The position numbers and the translations under genes are program-made. The notes under the pieces are model-generated. The model saw nothing but the letters and a program-made list of their open reading frames with translations. It did no database searches and was not told the origin of the DNA. A stretch of DNA of 64,000 nt, taken from NCBI GenBank assembly GCA_963576785.1, contig OY756140.1, forward strand, positions 496,001 through 560,000, in the 5' to 3' direction. Origin of the DNA: Chlorophyllum brunneum. Its lineage: Eukaryota; Basidiomycota; Agaricomycetes; Agaricales; Agaricaceae. Position 1 is the first letter of the stretch, and each line of letters begins with the position of its first letter. Of this stretch, positions 34,714-46,155 are shown piece by piece.

Positions 34714-35946
34714 ATGCCCTCCCGTCGACATCGTTCTCGGTCCCGCTCACGAGATAGACATTCACGACGCCGTGACTATTCGAGAGATCAGTCAAGGTCT
34801 CGTTCACCTGAACGACGCATCGACCCCCCAGGAGGCGTGTCTCCCATCAGTGAATCAGACTACTTCAGGAAGTTCGAGGAGTTACGCTTGTGGCTGAAGG
34901 AAGAAAAAGGAAAAGTATGTAGACGGTACATGATACACGAAAGAGTTCTAATAATCGTCTGTAGTACATCAGTGAACTATCCGGTGACAAGACTAGAAGG
35001 TACGCAGGTGTTTTGCGCTTTTGTTTGTTTTTCTCACCATTAGTTAGCTATTTTCGCAAGTTTGTGAAAGTGAGTCTGACTATATGGCCGTAAGAAACCG
35101 AGCTCATTCCCCAGGACGGCGCATCCTAGGCTTGGAACCGGGGAAAATTATCTCGTGAGCACATTTTTACGTTGTCCTATCACCTTCTCAACCCGTTTAC
35201 TCCCAGCGAAATATTATCAAGGAATAGATTTCTCTGCGGGCCAGGCCTCCGATCAGACTGCCTACAAATGGAATTTCACCTCAAAGCAAACGCGGGCGGA
35301 CGGAGACGTCCTGCGAGCAGCTCGTGAAGAAATCAGCGCTGCAACCAATGCTCGTGAACAGTCCTCTCGTGCGATGGGATCAGGTTCTAGTGGCTCAGGG
35401 GCACGCATACTTGGCCCAACTTTACCGTCGACTTCTGACCTGACTCTAGCACGAGAGTACGCGACTGAACGAGAAGAGGAGGAACGGCGATATCAACGAA
35501 AACGAGACAAGGTCGAGGCAAGAGATAGAGTTGAGGACATGGTTGGACCCAAAGCCGTTGGGCGAGAGGCGATGCTTGAAAAGAAGCAAGTTCGCAGAGA
35601 GAACGACCGAACCTTCAGAGAGCGTGGAGAAGATGGGCTTGATTTGGACGAGTCGACGACTATGGGCGGCGGGGACAGTTTTCAGGAAAGGTGTGGCTCT
35701 TGTCTCTGGATGTCATCTAGTTCTCATCTCTTTTTCTTAGAATTGCGAGAAGGGATGCAGCTAAAAGACGTCATGAACAGAGGTCTGGCGAAAAGACTGC
35801 AGCCATACGCGAAAGGGCCAATGCGATGAAAGAAAGAGAGAAGGTATGGATTTTTGGTCCTACTCGATGCATCTTGTCTGACCCCTCTTACCTCGTAGGC
35901 TACTATGGACATGTTCCAGCAGTTAGCGAAGCAAAGATTTGGTTAA
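34714..35946 (+). CDS. Arg/Ser-rich nuclear protein, SCI1-like
   Basis: Seven exons, 34714-34914, 34965-34999, 35048-35069, 35130-35154, 35207-35690, 35741-35843 and 35899-35946, join in frame. An RS-type N-terminus (SRRHRSRSRSRDRHSRRRD) is followed by SESDYFRKFEELRLWLKEEKGKYISELSGDKTRSYFRKFVKAWNRGKL...KYYQGI. This matches the remembered core of plant style cell-cycle inhibitor 1 (YF..N.EF..WLKEEK...F..L....R.LF..FVKDWN...L...YY.GI). The remaining part is a long charged coiled coil (EREEEERRYQRKRDKVEARDRV) and ends MFQQLAKQRFG. A splicing or nuclear role is inferred from RS content and the family only. Confidence 0.72.
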
Positions 35947-36189
35947 CCGGAAAATATTGTCTCGCGTTGTCCCATCAATATCTACCCTCTTTTACCCTGA
36001 AGCCAATTAAATGCCCTTTTCAACCAAGAACCCTAAAAGACTATGTCTAGTAGCTCATCAGCATAAGATTCCGATCGTCTCAGCTCCCTCTTGAGGAGGA
36101 GTTTGTATTACGTCTGCTATATGACGCAGGCGCAGGTCCCCATACCAGGTCCTCTATGAAACTGATGTCAACGGGCGTCTGAGGTCAAT

Positions 36190-36570
36190 TCAGCCGCGAG
36201 CGCTTCTCCCCAGGTTCCGCCTGCGTACCTCTCCATCTTGTGAAATAAGAGTCGAGCGCACTGGAACATTAACCTATGCAGAGTTCTTCTCAGCGGTTAC
36301 GTCCCCATTCAGTGTTACTCACCAGCGTCTCGCAGTCTGGATCAAAAGCCGCGCGATCGCCTCCCGCTGGTTGATTCTTATCCTGGGAAGTCGGGATTTT
36401 CAGTTTCATTCTCCCCGAATGCTTACGTGCCCTTACCTGACCCCTGCCAACGGCTTTCAAAACCATCTTTTTCATCGTTTTCTATGTGCGCGATAACCAG
36501 CGATGAAGTAACACACCAGGTTTGGTTTCCCGGATGTGGGGTTTCAAAGTGGACTTACAGCAGCATTCAT
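36190..36570 (-). CDS. Possible small multi-exon gene, unrecognised
   Basis: Tentative. Reading from ATG 36570, a chain of splice-like pairs (GTAAGT...ATAG, GTAAGG...CCCAG, GTGAGT...ATAG) gives MNAA-KTMKKMVLKAVGRGQ-DKNQPAGGDRAAFDPDCETL-VNVPVRSTLIS..., ending GRSARG. The three consistent introns of about 50 nt are the only support. No family is recognised, and upstream exons may exist. Confidence 0.25.
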
Positions 36571-37640
36571 TCTCACCAGTCTTTTAACGTCTGCTGAGCC
36601 TCGTTCCTTCTTTACCTGGGTGACTTTCGACCTTCGAGGAGCTAAGGATAGGAACGGAGTATGAGTCCGATGCCAGCTCACCACCAGCTCACCACTTCTG
36701 ACGAAACCGCACTGCCTCACGTTAATGTACCCTCCTGTGCTTGGTCACAAGAGCACCGAGTCGCCGTAAATAAATCACAATCCATTCCCCAACCGTATGA
36801 AACTCCGTGGCTTTTGCCTTTGAGTACGCAAGGAAGGCGCGCATATCAAGAACCCGTCATGGATTGACAGGGCATTCTATATATATATGATGTCCGAGAT
36901 ATGTCAGCCATCAGCCCAAGCACTCACCGGGATCTTCTCGGTCGCAAAGAACCTCTGAATTATGTCAGTGATTAAAAATAAGTTTAGAATAGATGGTTCG
37001 TGTGTATGTGGAGTGAGTCTGTAGACACCTGCAAATCTGGAGTCGACGATAAGCAGCAGCAAGACTCTTCTAATCCTACATCACAGTCGCCCTCGGCCTC
37101 TATCCCGGCGGCTGGAGTTGTGGAGATGCTGCGCTAAACTACTGTCATTCATTTGGAGTTAGTTGGTGGTCGGTGGCGCGCTTTCACTTGGGCGCCTTAT
37201 TTTTGACTTGGGTATATGCCACGAGGGAAATATAAAAGAAAGGTGAAATGAACGGACGAGACCAATCGACGTGGACTTGGGCAGCCACAGACACCCCAAG
37301 CCGCACACTGTTTCTGGTACTGGACAATGTAAGAGTTCCATCAGCTTCAGTTATTCATCCGCGGACTGTGAGGGCTTTCAGTAGGGACATGGGAACATAT
37401 ATAGTGTTATTGAGACGAGAAACAGGGGTGCTTATAGTACATCGATTATGACCAGCCAACTATATTCACAGCGGGCCCAGCCGATATTCATATCATTGGG
37501 AGAACATGTAAATAAATCAGCGAAAGGAAGAATAGAGTCCGAAGTCCACATAAAGGAGTTGCTGTGATCAGAAGATGGGGCATGCCACCGTGTTTATTTC
37601 ACATCCATGTAGTAGTATCCGAGAAAACCCATACAGACCA
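36571..37640. other. Intergenic; no supported gene
   Basis: About 1 kb with only short open frames in both directions, none with introns, motifs or a second copy to support it. Confidence 0.4.
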
Positions 37641-37704
37641 CGCTACCCGTTATAAGGAGGCGGATCCGTGCGGATAGTCGTGGCAGACGACCCCCGCCTG
37701 TTGC

Positions 37705-39190
37705 CTAGCAAGCTTCCAGGACCAGCGGGCTTCCAGGACCAGCCGGGCTATCATCTGGCCGGGTAATTTGTCCAGTGGGATTCAAAGGCACATCAGGCCC
37801 CGGACCCCTCGACCGATTGAAATCCTGAAGCTGTGACTCCAGCTGAGCAGTGAGGTGATGAATACGAATGAGGGCATCCCTTGTCTCCATAACCCTTTGG
37901 TCAGCCGGGGATGTGTGTTCTGCAGCGTAAAGGTCTGGTCTCTGCGGGGGAGGTCGGGCCCAGACCATCCGTACAGATGTTGATGATTCAAGACCATGCT
38001 CTTTAGGTTCATGTTGGGCGATGTCCACCCATCGATTCGGGGGAAAGGGATGAAGCAACGACTGGGATGGGTACTGCCGAAAGATGCGCCTCAGTCGAGA
38101 GGTAATGGAGTGTTGCCAAAGGAGGTCAGACTGGGGATTGGTTGGGAGAATGGAGGATGTATTTATCGGCTCTTCTATGAAGTTGGGGACTACTGATTCC
38201 CTCACCAGTGACCCGACTGGGTTAGGAGGGCTAATACAGCAGATCCTCTCTCCCCTTCTGGCGCTGTTTCGCCTGCGTCTAAGGATAAAGATGACCACTG
38301 CTAAAATGAGAAGGAGGCCCAAAACACCAGAGATAACACCCCCGACCACTTTTGCCGTGGTATTTTTGGCGTCGGGACTGCATCATGTTTCCGATTAGGA
38401 TGGCCCCAGATGAAACCAGATTGGCTTACCGAGTTGAGACTGTCGGTCTAGTCGTCACGATGGAAGAGGTAGCTGTGGTCCATCGTGTGAACGTCGACTG
38501 GGACGGGATGACAATGATCCCTCCACCAGGCTTGGTCGACGTCAAGGTAAGGCTTGAGACGCCCGTAGTAAGGAAGGTAGTCACTATGACGTTCGTGGTC
38601 AAACTGTCCGCTTCGATACTTCGTCCTGCCAATGTCGCCCTTGAGAATTTGTTAGGTTTGAGTTGTATAAACTGCAGGTCAACTTACGATGCAGTTTTGA
38701 GCACTATTTGTGACTGAGTCGCTAAGTGTGAGTCCATCACCAACATTGTTTATGTCCACCACAGGTATTGATACACTGATGCTGGTTGCCACCGCATTAG
38801 TTGGGGTAATGGAAATGGCCAGGGTGGTAGTTCCACCAGGCAGTGGGCTATTAATTTGCGTGAGTTTGGAGGCAGGGGGGCATGTTGGAGTCGTGTCTAT
38901 TGTTTTTGGTGGCTGGGCTGGCGATGGTGCGCTAGGTCGCGAGTTGGGTCTCGGGACAACACCCCGGCCCACTAGTAGAGTCCTTGAATCATTGTTAGGT
39001 TTGGATTGAGTCTAATATGCTATAAGTGAGCTTACTGTGTTCCCGGAACATCGATCTGGACGGAAACCCCTGCTACATTTCCCAGACTGGCAGTAGGTGT
39101 GGTGAGACAACATATATATAAAAGTATGGAGATGGAGTAGTATACCTCAGAGGGGAGATGATAGTGGCGACGGGGGTTGGGGAGCCCATC
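37705..39190 (-). CDS. M-family single-pass membrane protein with coiled-coil tail (M2)
   Basis: Exons in order: about 38679-39000 (Pro/Thr-rich, then INSPLPGGTTTLAISITPTNAV...VVDINNVGDGLTLSDS), about 38430-38640 (EADSLTTNVIVTTFLTTGVSS...TSTKPGGG), and 37705 to about 38380. The last exon has a membrane helix (VVGGVISGVLGLLLILAVVIFIL), RRRRNSARR, and a tail with the amphipathic helix RDALIRIHHLTAQLESQLQDF. The ectodomain and membrane part are almost identical in DNA to the 55.5-57.2 kb gene, but the tail is different and instead resembles the helix of the 16 kb gene. The N-terminus and signal peptide were not located, so it may be 5'-incomplete. Confidence 0.55.
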
Positions 39191-39756
39191 ACACTGTAAG
39201 ATACAACTCCGTAAAGAGCAGAGTCAAGAGACGAATTTCTGCTACCTGTTTATCGAACTAGGCATTTACCAGGGATTTGAACAAGAACAGAGTGGAGGAG
39301 ATTCAGACTGCGAGAGCAATTTACAGCACTCGGAGACTGTATCCAGTGACGGTAACGTTATATATCCTAGCATTCAGCATTTATGATGCATCATAGCCGT
39401 TGCAGTACTCTCAGGTCGAGTGCACAGCAATGATTCAGCATCGCTGCTGGTATCCACGACAACCGATCCTGAATAATGATCTGGCGATTAAATCGTTGGT
39501 CACCATTTAGAGGCATCCTAGAAGAAGCAAGGCTGTTGAGGATGACGAGGAAATATGAATATGTCCTTACCACTTTGGGATCAATCTCAGGCTAGGCCCT
39601 AAGTTCGTTCAGGTTCCGCTTCCTGACCTTATATTCAAGACTCGCACTCTTGTTGCCAGTGAGTAAATGACATCGGCTATCTGGGCCTCTGTATAACACT
39701 ACAGAACGGTGAAAACCGACTAATGAAATTCGATGATCTGGCCACCACATATACGC

Positions 39757-40943
39757 CTACGGATGACGAAGTATTCGCTGGCCACTTTGATATGATAGGG
39801 ATCCCGTTGAATAAGACGCAACACTGTCCACCATAGATACTAGCAAGTGACGGTGAGTTAGATTGAACGGTATGCTCAAGCCGGTAATACGCCTGATCTC
39901 CTCCAGCCTAGCGTGGTCTTCAGTCGATAGCTGTCCAGATTGTGCCAAGTCACTTAGTTGGCAAAGTTATGCTTCCAGTTGGGTAGTCAGCTGTTGCAAA
40001 CAAACCACGGCATCTCTCGCGCCCCGGGCTTTTTCGTCACCGGATCTGCTTCGGCAACCACTGGGTCTCGGAAGGGATCATTATCTTGCCCCTTCTCTCC
40101 CCGATCATTCCGTATTGTTTGACCGGTGAATTGCTCTGCGCTGGAGAAATGTCAAGAAAAGGTCGTGGTGTAATAGATAGTTGAGATATCTGGCCCTGAT
40201 TGTTTTGGGTTGGGGACCCGGAAGGGTGGGGAGTCTATAATTCATATTGGACATGGTGGCCATTTTGCGACGCTTGTGTCTTAGAATGCAAAAGACAACA
40301 ACGAGGATGATTTCTCCGTGACACCTCCGATGGTGGCCTTCTGTGGTCCCTTGCTTAGGCTAAGTAATGTTACCTTCGGCGGTGCAGCGCTCGAGCTGTC
40401 CAACATTCAGAACTACCCAAGATGAATGTACCAAAAACAACGAACCTGGTAAACCCAGTCTGGGTAACCAGCGCCGTCTGCGAAGTCACCGTTCGTGTGA
40501 CCGATGTGCTTGTCCTCATCACCGTGACCTGGCCATTTGGCAAAGACATCGGCAGTGGTAAAGGTCGTTGGCACGTCGAGAGTAGTGAAGACCGCTCCAG
40601 CATTCCCGATATCGGTGGAATTGGCAATGACTTGAGATGCAGGATTAGAACTGTAAGGGTGGGTGAGCTCGGACATTGTGCGAGGAGGACAGAAAAAGCT
40701 ACTTTGCATCTGATCAGGCGAGGAGTCATGCTCAGGACGGGCGGTCGCCACAGACTGTGACTGCGTGGTAGTGGCTGTCGGGGGATAGGGGGCCAGACCT
40801 GGCCGTGGTGAAATTATACTTGGAGCCTGTATTGCTGTTGCTATGTGGTTAGCAAGATTTCTTTTGCTCTTGTAGCGGTGAATTTTAATCACCCCGGGTA
40901 GGCTAAGTGAAGTTTGAGCTATAAATATTTTATGTAATAACAT
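39757..40943 (-). pseudogene. Broken M-family copy in block A'
   Basis: Inverted counterpart of the 15671-16874 gene. Damage seen: the intron donor after SPDQ has lost GT (catgcaaag-like instead of gcgtaagct). The Thr-rich exon has indels (FAKWPGHGDEDKH instead of TTDVTTTLPNGE). The membrane exon has lost bases (ggtgtcacggagaaatc), which shifts the frame. The tail end still reads GQLSTEDHARLEEIRRITGL. Confidence 0.85.
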
Positions 40944-42596
40944 GTGGACACTTCATCCTCACCGTGTTAGACGGTTGCAAACCTTCCAGAGGGGCCATGA
41001 TAATCCGATAAAGGACAGAAATTTTGAAATGAATGAGAAAGCACGAGAAAAGGGAGTGGATGAGGAACTGCAGGCGATTGTCGTAGCCTCATATTTTGCG
41101 ACGATTATATCTGTAACCCAAGAAACAATCACAATTGATGTACCGATGAACGAGTATGCTGATGATCACATCTTCGTCGGCCTAGAAGGGCGGAGGATCA
41201 AATATATATCGACTGAGGGTGATTCAATCAGCGACAGAGACGTATAATGCTGTTTCGCTGGTGAAAACCCAGCAACAGGCGAACCGGAACAGAGCGATTG
41301 AATGTTCAACTTGAAGTCCCTAGTGAAGACCTCATCGCCTGATGGAGCGTCTCAAGAGCGTCTGGCAGGCCGATAATCGATGAACGTTGAACTTCGGTCG
41401 TGTCTACAATCCCGTGCGTATTTTTCACACAACACACTAAAATATGTTTATGCTTATGGCTCCCGGGTCTCGGAAGGTCACTCCCTTGTCCTCCGTCTCC
41501 TCGGCCATCCCGCAAAACTGAACCCAGTGGCTCTATGTATTCACTGGTCCCTTCTTGTTGGATGGGCTTGGCACCAAAGGAGGGTCAGAATCAGGCTCCG
41601 AACATTGACTGGTCTGAACCTCTTGAAGACCTCAAGTATAAAATATCTATGCTGTGCTGTCATGACATGGAATACCTGGGCATGGTGTTTATCCACCTCA
41701 CTCTATTTCGGGCGTATCTTCAGTCACTGACACCAGCGCCGAGGGGTAGCATATTCAGTTTCCTCGGCGCCCCGTTCAGTTCTATGCTCCAGTTGAATTT
41801 TTAGTGCCATTGTGCCAGTGGGCCGTGAAAGAGGTAATAGCACAGTGTGAAAATTGACATGTTAACATTGTGGTGGCCGCAATATTCAGAACACCGATCA
41901 CTGTCTTCTTATGTGAGACTTACAAATGTTATAAGGTCCCCGGTATAAAATGCTCATAGGCCTACAGATGATGGTAGTACATGCAGTATTTGATCAATTC
42001 AGGGGTTCGGAGGCATGCACAGTGATATCAACTTCGAAACTTGTCCCCAATGTGCTGTCGCCATGTATTGCCACACCAATGCTTGGCTCGAGTTTCAACG
42101 TCTTCCCATCAGAGAATGGTCTACCGGCAATTTACCACCAGGTATTTCTGAACATGGCTAGGTCCCCGGCCCACTAGAAAGGAAACACACCGCCACTTCC
42201 CCGAGGGCTATACAACCAGAACACTAAGATGAGGTGGAACATTGTCATCCTACCGCTACCTTCGATGATCCTTCACGGTCGTTAAACTCAGTTTCACTTT
42301 TGACGCTATAGGTGAGTATGATTTGACCTACTTGAACTGAATTTATCCTCGTAGTATGTGCCCTAGACGGCATGGTCACGGGTTTGAACCTGGAGGATGG
42401 ATTTAGTTGGAGCGCCCTGTTCTTTTACCGGGCTTGTCGGTTATAGGAATATCTAGAACCAGAACCCTTCCAATCCCCATCTCGTATATCAGAATGAACT
42501 CTTCAAGTACGATGCTAGCAAGTTAAGGGCAAATGAAAATATCGACCTACTAATATAGTGTCATCAAGTGACGCCACGACAATGCTAGGACTTGCT
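40944..42596. other. Non-coding part of A' with M-family fragments
   Basis: Includes the dispersed 200-bp block (about 40980-41260), a tail-exon fragment of the M family (about 41470-41590) and sequence matching 14.5-15.3 kb in inverse orientation. No intact gene seen. Confidence 0.55.
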
Positions 42597-42830
42597 CTAG
42601 TTGAACGTGATGATGTAAGTGATACATTGATACTGTGATAGCGGGTTGTACAGGTGGTTTGTCAGGTATTTCAGAAACCCCGGCAGAAATGCGACTAGTA
42701 CCTCTTTCCTGAGAGCACTTGCTAAAGGTGCAGAAAGGTCATTGTGATGGTTGAGACCTAAACTTAGAGCTCGACCTTGGTTGATCGAACCGTAGCATCC
42801 CCGCCTCACCTCAGTAATTAGGACATACAT
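42597..42830 (-). CDS. 77-codon ORF, uninterrupted form of the copia target
   Basis: Reads MYVLITEVRRGCYGSINQGRALSLGLNHHNDLSAPL... to TFN. In block A the same frame is split at codon 22 by the copia element (6872-6934 and 14309-14474). No signal peptide, motif or intron; conservation of the frame follows from recent duplication, so coding status is doubtful. Confidence 0.3.
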   Translation of the reverse strand: MYVLITEVRRGCYGSINQGRALSLGLNHHNDLSAPLASALRKEVLVAFLPGFLKYLTNHLYNPLSQYQCITYIITFN

Positions 42831-43001
42831 TGATTAATGTGGGGTGTCGCTGTAGTGTCATTGAATCGACAAAGAGTACGTTCAGGGATTGGGGTTGCAT
42901 TGTTCATAAAAACTGGGGTCTGACGAGACACATACGCATATATCATATTCTACATCTAACGCGGAACAAGTACTAAACAATATATGGTGAGACAGGAGTG
43001 T

Positions 43002-43511
43002 TTAGACGAAGTTCCACTTGACGTGGATACGACCAACACCCAAGTCAGCAAGTCGTTGGAAGGCTGCGGGAGACAAGTCGATGCCTCCAGGGCCACAACC
43101 AGGGCAGAGGTCAACAACCTTAACAGTGACGGATTTTCCTTGATCTATGTCCAGAATTAATTTCGGTTCCGTGGTGGTTAATAACGACTTACGGTGCACG
43201 CGGGCTTTGCGACCACAGGCGGCCTTGTTACCGAAGTTGGTCGGGTTAAGAGCAGCGACAAGTTCTGTTGCAGTGTTTACAATGCCACAGGAGCCCAGCT
43301 GATGAAGCCGTAATTTCAGAAAAGTCAAACAGAGACAAGAAGTGACTAGATCCCTACGCCAGGTTCATAAAAGGTGGCTAAACAACACGAATCGATGAGA
43401 CCTCCAGAAGCTGGAAAAATTCAAAGTCTTACCATCACCGTTAAAAGCGAGGACACCGCCCAGAAGAGAAACAGAAGAGATGAGAGTGACCAAGAACTTG
43501 GAAGAGTACAT
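43002..43511 (-). CDS. Small secreted double-psi beta-barrel protein, copy 2 (in A')
   Basis: Exons 43433-43511, 43358-43377, 43193-43298 and 43002-43144, again 79, 20, 106 and 143 nt, all in frame. Compared with the copy at 6193 it has many amino-acid changes (for example AACGRKARVH, GKSVTVKV, IHVKWNFV) but keeps the signal peptide and all barrel cysteines. It is the only gene of A/A' that is intact in both arms, and it has changed in protein more than LTO1 next to it. Secreted; same family uncertainty as copy 1. Confidence 0.88.
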
Positions 43512-44453
43512 TCTGAGCAATGTTGTGCTTAGGCTGAGGGATGACTACAAATGTGCGAGGTGTCGCTGCTTGTTGTCTGTTCGTAGTTCAGATGGCCAGC
43601 TTTTATACTTTTCTTCTACCTGACTCTGAGTAAATATTAGTGTGTATTGATCCCCATGACCGAAAGGATTTCCAACACTTGCCTGGAAGTGAGCAAAGAC
43701 ATTGGATGAATGGGTGTATCAATGTATTTTTGACACGAGTGCACTTGTGAGAGGTTAACTGGGCTCTGCAGCAAGCTGCTTCGAGTGTCCCCGCAATCAA
43801 AAATCCCTCGCAGAAATCAAGGACCAGATGAGAAAATGCCCATACGTTTGAGATATTTTAGATATGCACCACGCGGTTACGAATCATTTTAAGATGGAAA
43901 TAGTTGAGGTGAGTTAGTGTTTTTTGCAGTGATACGCCATTAACAGCATTCCGTGTTGTGTATCGGGTTTCGAGGGGTAACACAAGCACAAAAGACAAGT
44001 GTCCAGTTATTGCCGTTGTGGTTAGTTTCAGCTTAAGGCGCATCGGCCTCCAGGGGCAATAGCACTGCGAATCAGGAAATAACATTGGTTGGGAATTTTC
44101 AATGTATCGCGAGCTCTTCGGATCATTGTCCAAGGGAGTATCGTTATTAGCGGCCGAGGTGTCAGAGTAGGAATATCGCAAGCACTTCTCATCGAAAGGA
44201 CTGTCTGAGAGGTCATGGGAGCTTGGGGGTGGGTTAGGAGCGAAACTAGCCCTTTTGATTTCAAAGGGTGATGGTGAGCGAGAGGAATATCGAGCGAGCC
44301 CAGTAAAATCGAATATAGCAATAGAATGTACAAGAAGAGACAAGTTGCTCGCGATTACACCACCTGTGACTGTCACTCTTCCTCACACGAAATCAGACTT
44401 GCTTGCGCAGGTCTTCCCCTCACAACCCTCCAAACCGAGATGGCCGGGGGCTT

Positions 44454-45082
44454 TGATCTAGAGTCGCTGTCGAGCAAACGTTTGCACTGACTTTTTCCAA
44501 GTTGGGTTCCACGCCTGAGTTGTGATATTCAACTTCTACGAGTCCGGATATCAAGATGGGTACGATCACGGCCGCATACATGGTTCGATTGAAGGGCGGG
44601 CTCTAGGACGTGAGAAAGGCTACGAAATGTGGGAGGAACTCGGCTTCTACGAGGGGTTTGCATCAACTTGGAGAACTTTCCTGTTGAAGCACGGCAACAG
44701 TGATGATGAGTGCGTTGTACTCATTCTACCCAAGGAGTTTATGTCTGATAATTTGGTGTCTTTCAGTCGGCTCCTTGGCAACATCAACCGACTACTCGAG
44801 CTAATACAAAAGTTCCCGAGGATAAATCCATCGGCCATTGACAAATCCTCCGAGCTCGACATACCGCAACTCTTCAGCCGTATCCGATCACGATATAAAG
44901 TATTATGCTCCTCCCTTGGCGTGCGACCAACTTTGAGGGCAGCGGCTTCTGAACAGGGTCAACCGACCACCGATAGCGAAGTAATAGAGGACAGTGGAAG
45001 CCAGGAACAATCGCGACCCGGAGTTTGGTCAGTTCTGTCCCAACTAAATCCTTCAGTCACGAATCAGAATCTCAGCTACTGA
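44454..45082 (+). pseudogene. LTO1 second copy, frameshifted in exon 1
   Basis: Exon 2 (44532-45082) is nearly identical to 4596-5145 (a few residue changes near the C-terminus). Exon 1 has lost seven bases: where the intact copy reads GAGTCGCTGGTGCATGTCGAG, this copy reads GAGTCGCTGTCGAG. The exon is then 40 instead of 47 nt, and joining at the normal intron shifts exon 2 out of frame. The acceptor and donor are otherwise kept. Translation from within exon 2 would lose the N-terminus only, so a shortened product cannot be ruled out. Confidence 0.8.
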
Positions 45083-45229
45083 AACAAAAATTGACGGAAA
45101 CATAAAACGTTACACTCATTGTGCCAGTCAGTGAGTCATATTCCGTTCGTCGAGCTGTGGTTGCAATATTCATAGACTTAGTCACAGTACTCCAGCGGCG
45201 TATTGCCTGTTTTTTTGTTGTTGTTCGGA

Positions 45230-46155
45230 ATCCCCGACCACAATAGTCTCATATCTTATTTCGTGCCCAAGACCATGGGGTTTTGTTGTAGTCATCAAAT
45301 TTTATCATCCCGGGCATTGGGCTAAGCAAACTGTAAACCTTTCAGTGATGCACAAGACACCTCATCCGCTCACTATATTGGATGGTTGCAAAACTTCGAG
45401 AGCCATGTTGATACGAAGGAATTTGTAATGAATCAGAAAGCACGAGAAAAGGGAGTGGATGAGGAGCCCCAAGCTCCTGCCGAAGCGGCGTACACTCACG
45501 ACGATTATATCTGTATCCCAAGAATCAATCGTGACGGATGGAGAGTGTACATCTCGTCAGCCCGGAAGGGTGGAGAACGAAGTGTATCCCAAATCAACGT
45601 TTCAATCAGTAACAGGTTACATAAATAGTGCAGTTTCACTGATGAAGAACCTGCCACCGGAACAGGAAGATCAAGCCTGCAGTGAAGAACTTGATGCAGC
45701 GTCTGACAACTTCCCGTGGCACTGATTAGTGCTGCTCCTCGCTTCTGTCCGATTGTGTCCCGGTCACGGCTTTGTACTATGTTAAGACCCACACCATCGA
45801 AAGAGAAACAATCGTCCCCGCGAAACACTGAGCTCGGTTGCGCATACTCAAAACTTCTGCGATTTGAAGCAATCAGAGTCGGCAGTATCGCCAGTCATTG
45901 GTCACTAAGTACTCACTCATTTAATCAGCGCTGTTGCCTCTACACTCCGTGAGTCGAAGGCTTCAACCAGCATGAGGGGCTCAGATCACTGGCCTATGGG
46001 GTTACTACAGGTATTCATGGAAGGATTAGAGACCTACTCCGGTCGAATTGTAGTCATGAATATTGATTATGGAGCTTATGCGTTCTAGTTGCACTACAGG
46101 GTGGTGAAAATTGACTACTGAGGTGCTACTCTCTTATATCATCGGTAAGCGTTCT
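45230..46155. other. Intergenic between A' and M3
   Basis: Contains one more copy of the dispersed 200-bp block (about 45390-45625). Otherwise no supported gene. Confidence 0.45.

Larger units (their letters stand above)
39795..45229 (-). repeat. Inverted segmental duplication, block A' (pairs with 4451-16830)
   Basis: Right arm. Contains the broken M copy, a 200-bp dispersed block, the empty copia site, the uninterrupted 77-codon ORF, an intact DPBB gene and a frameshifted LTO1. The order is the exact inverse of A. A segment at about 41470-41950 has no match in A; part of it (41470-41590) resembles the cytoplasmic-tail exon of the 46.2 kb M gene. Confidence 0.9.

Noticed and set aside
42380..42410. 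tRNA-like word tttgaacctgg
   Set aside because: No cloverleaf can be formed around it; the matching stretch in block A (near 14.68 kb) lacks it too.
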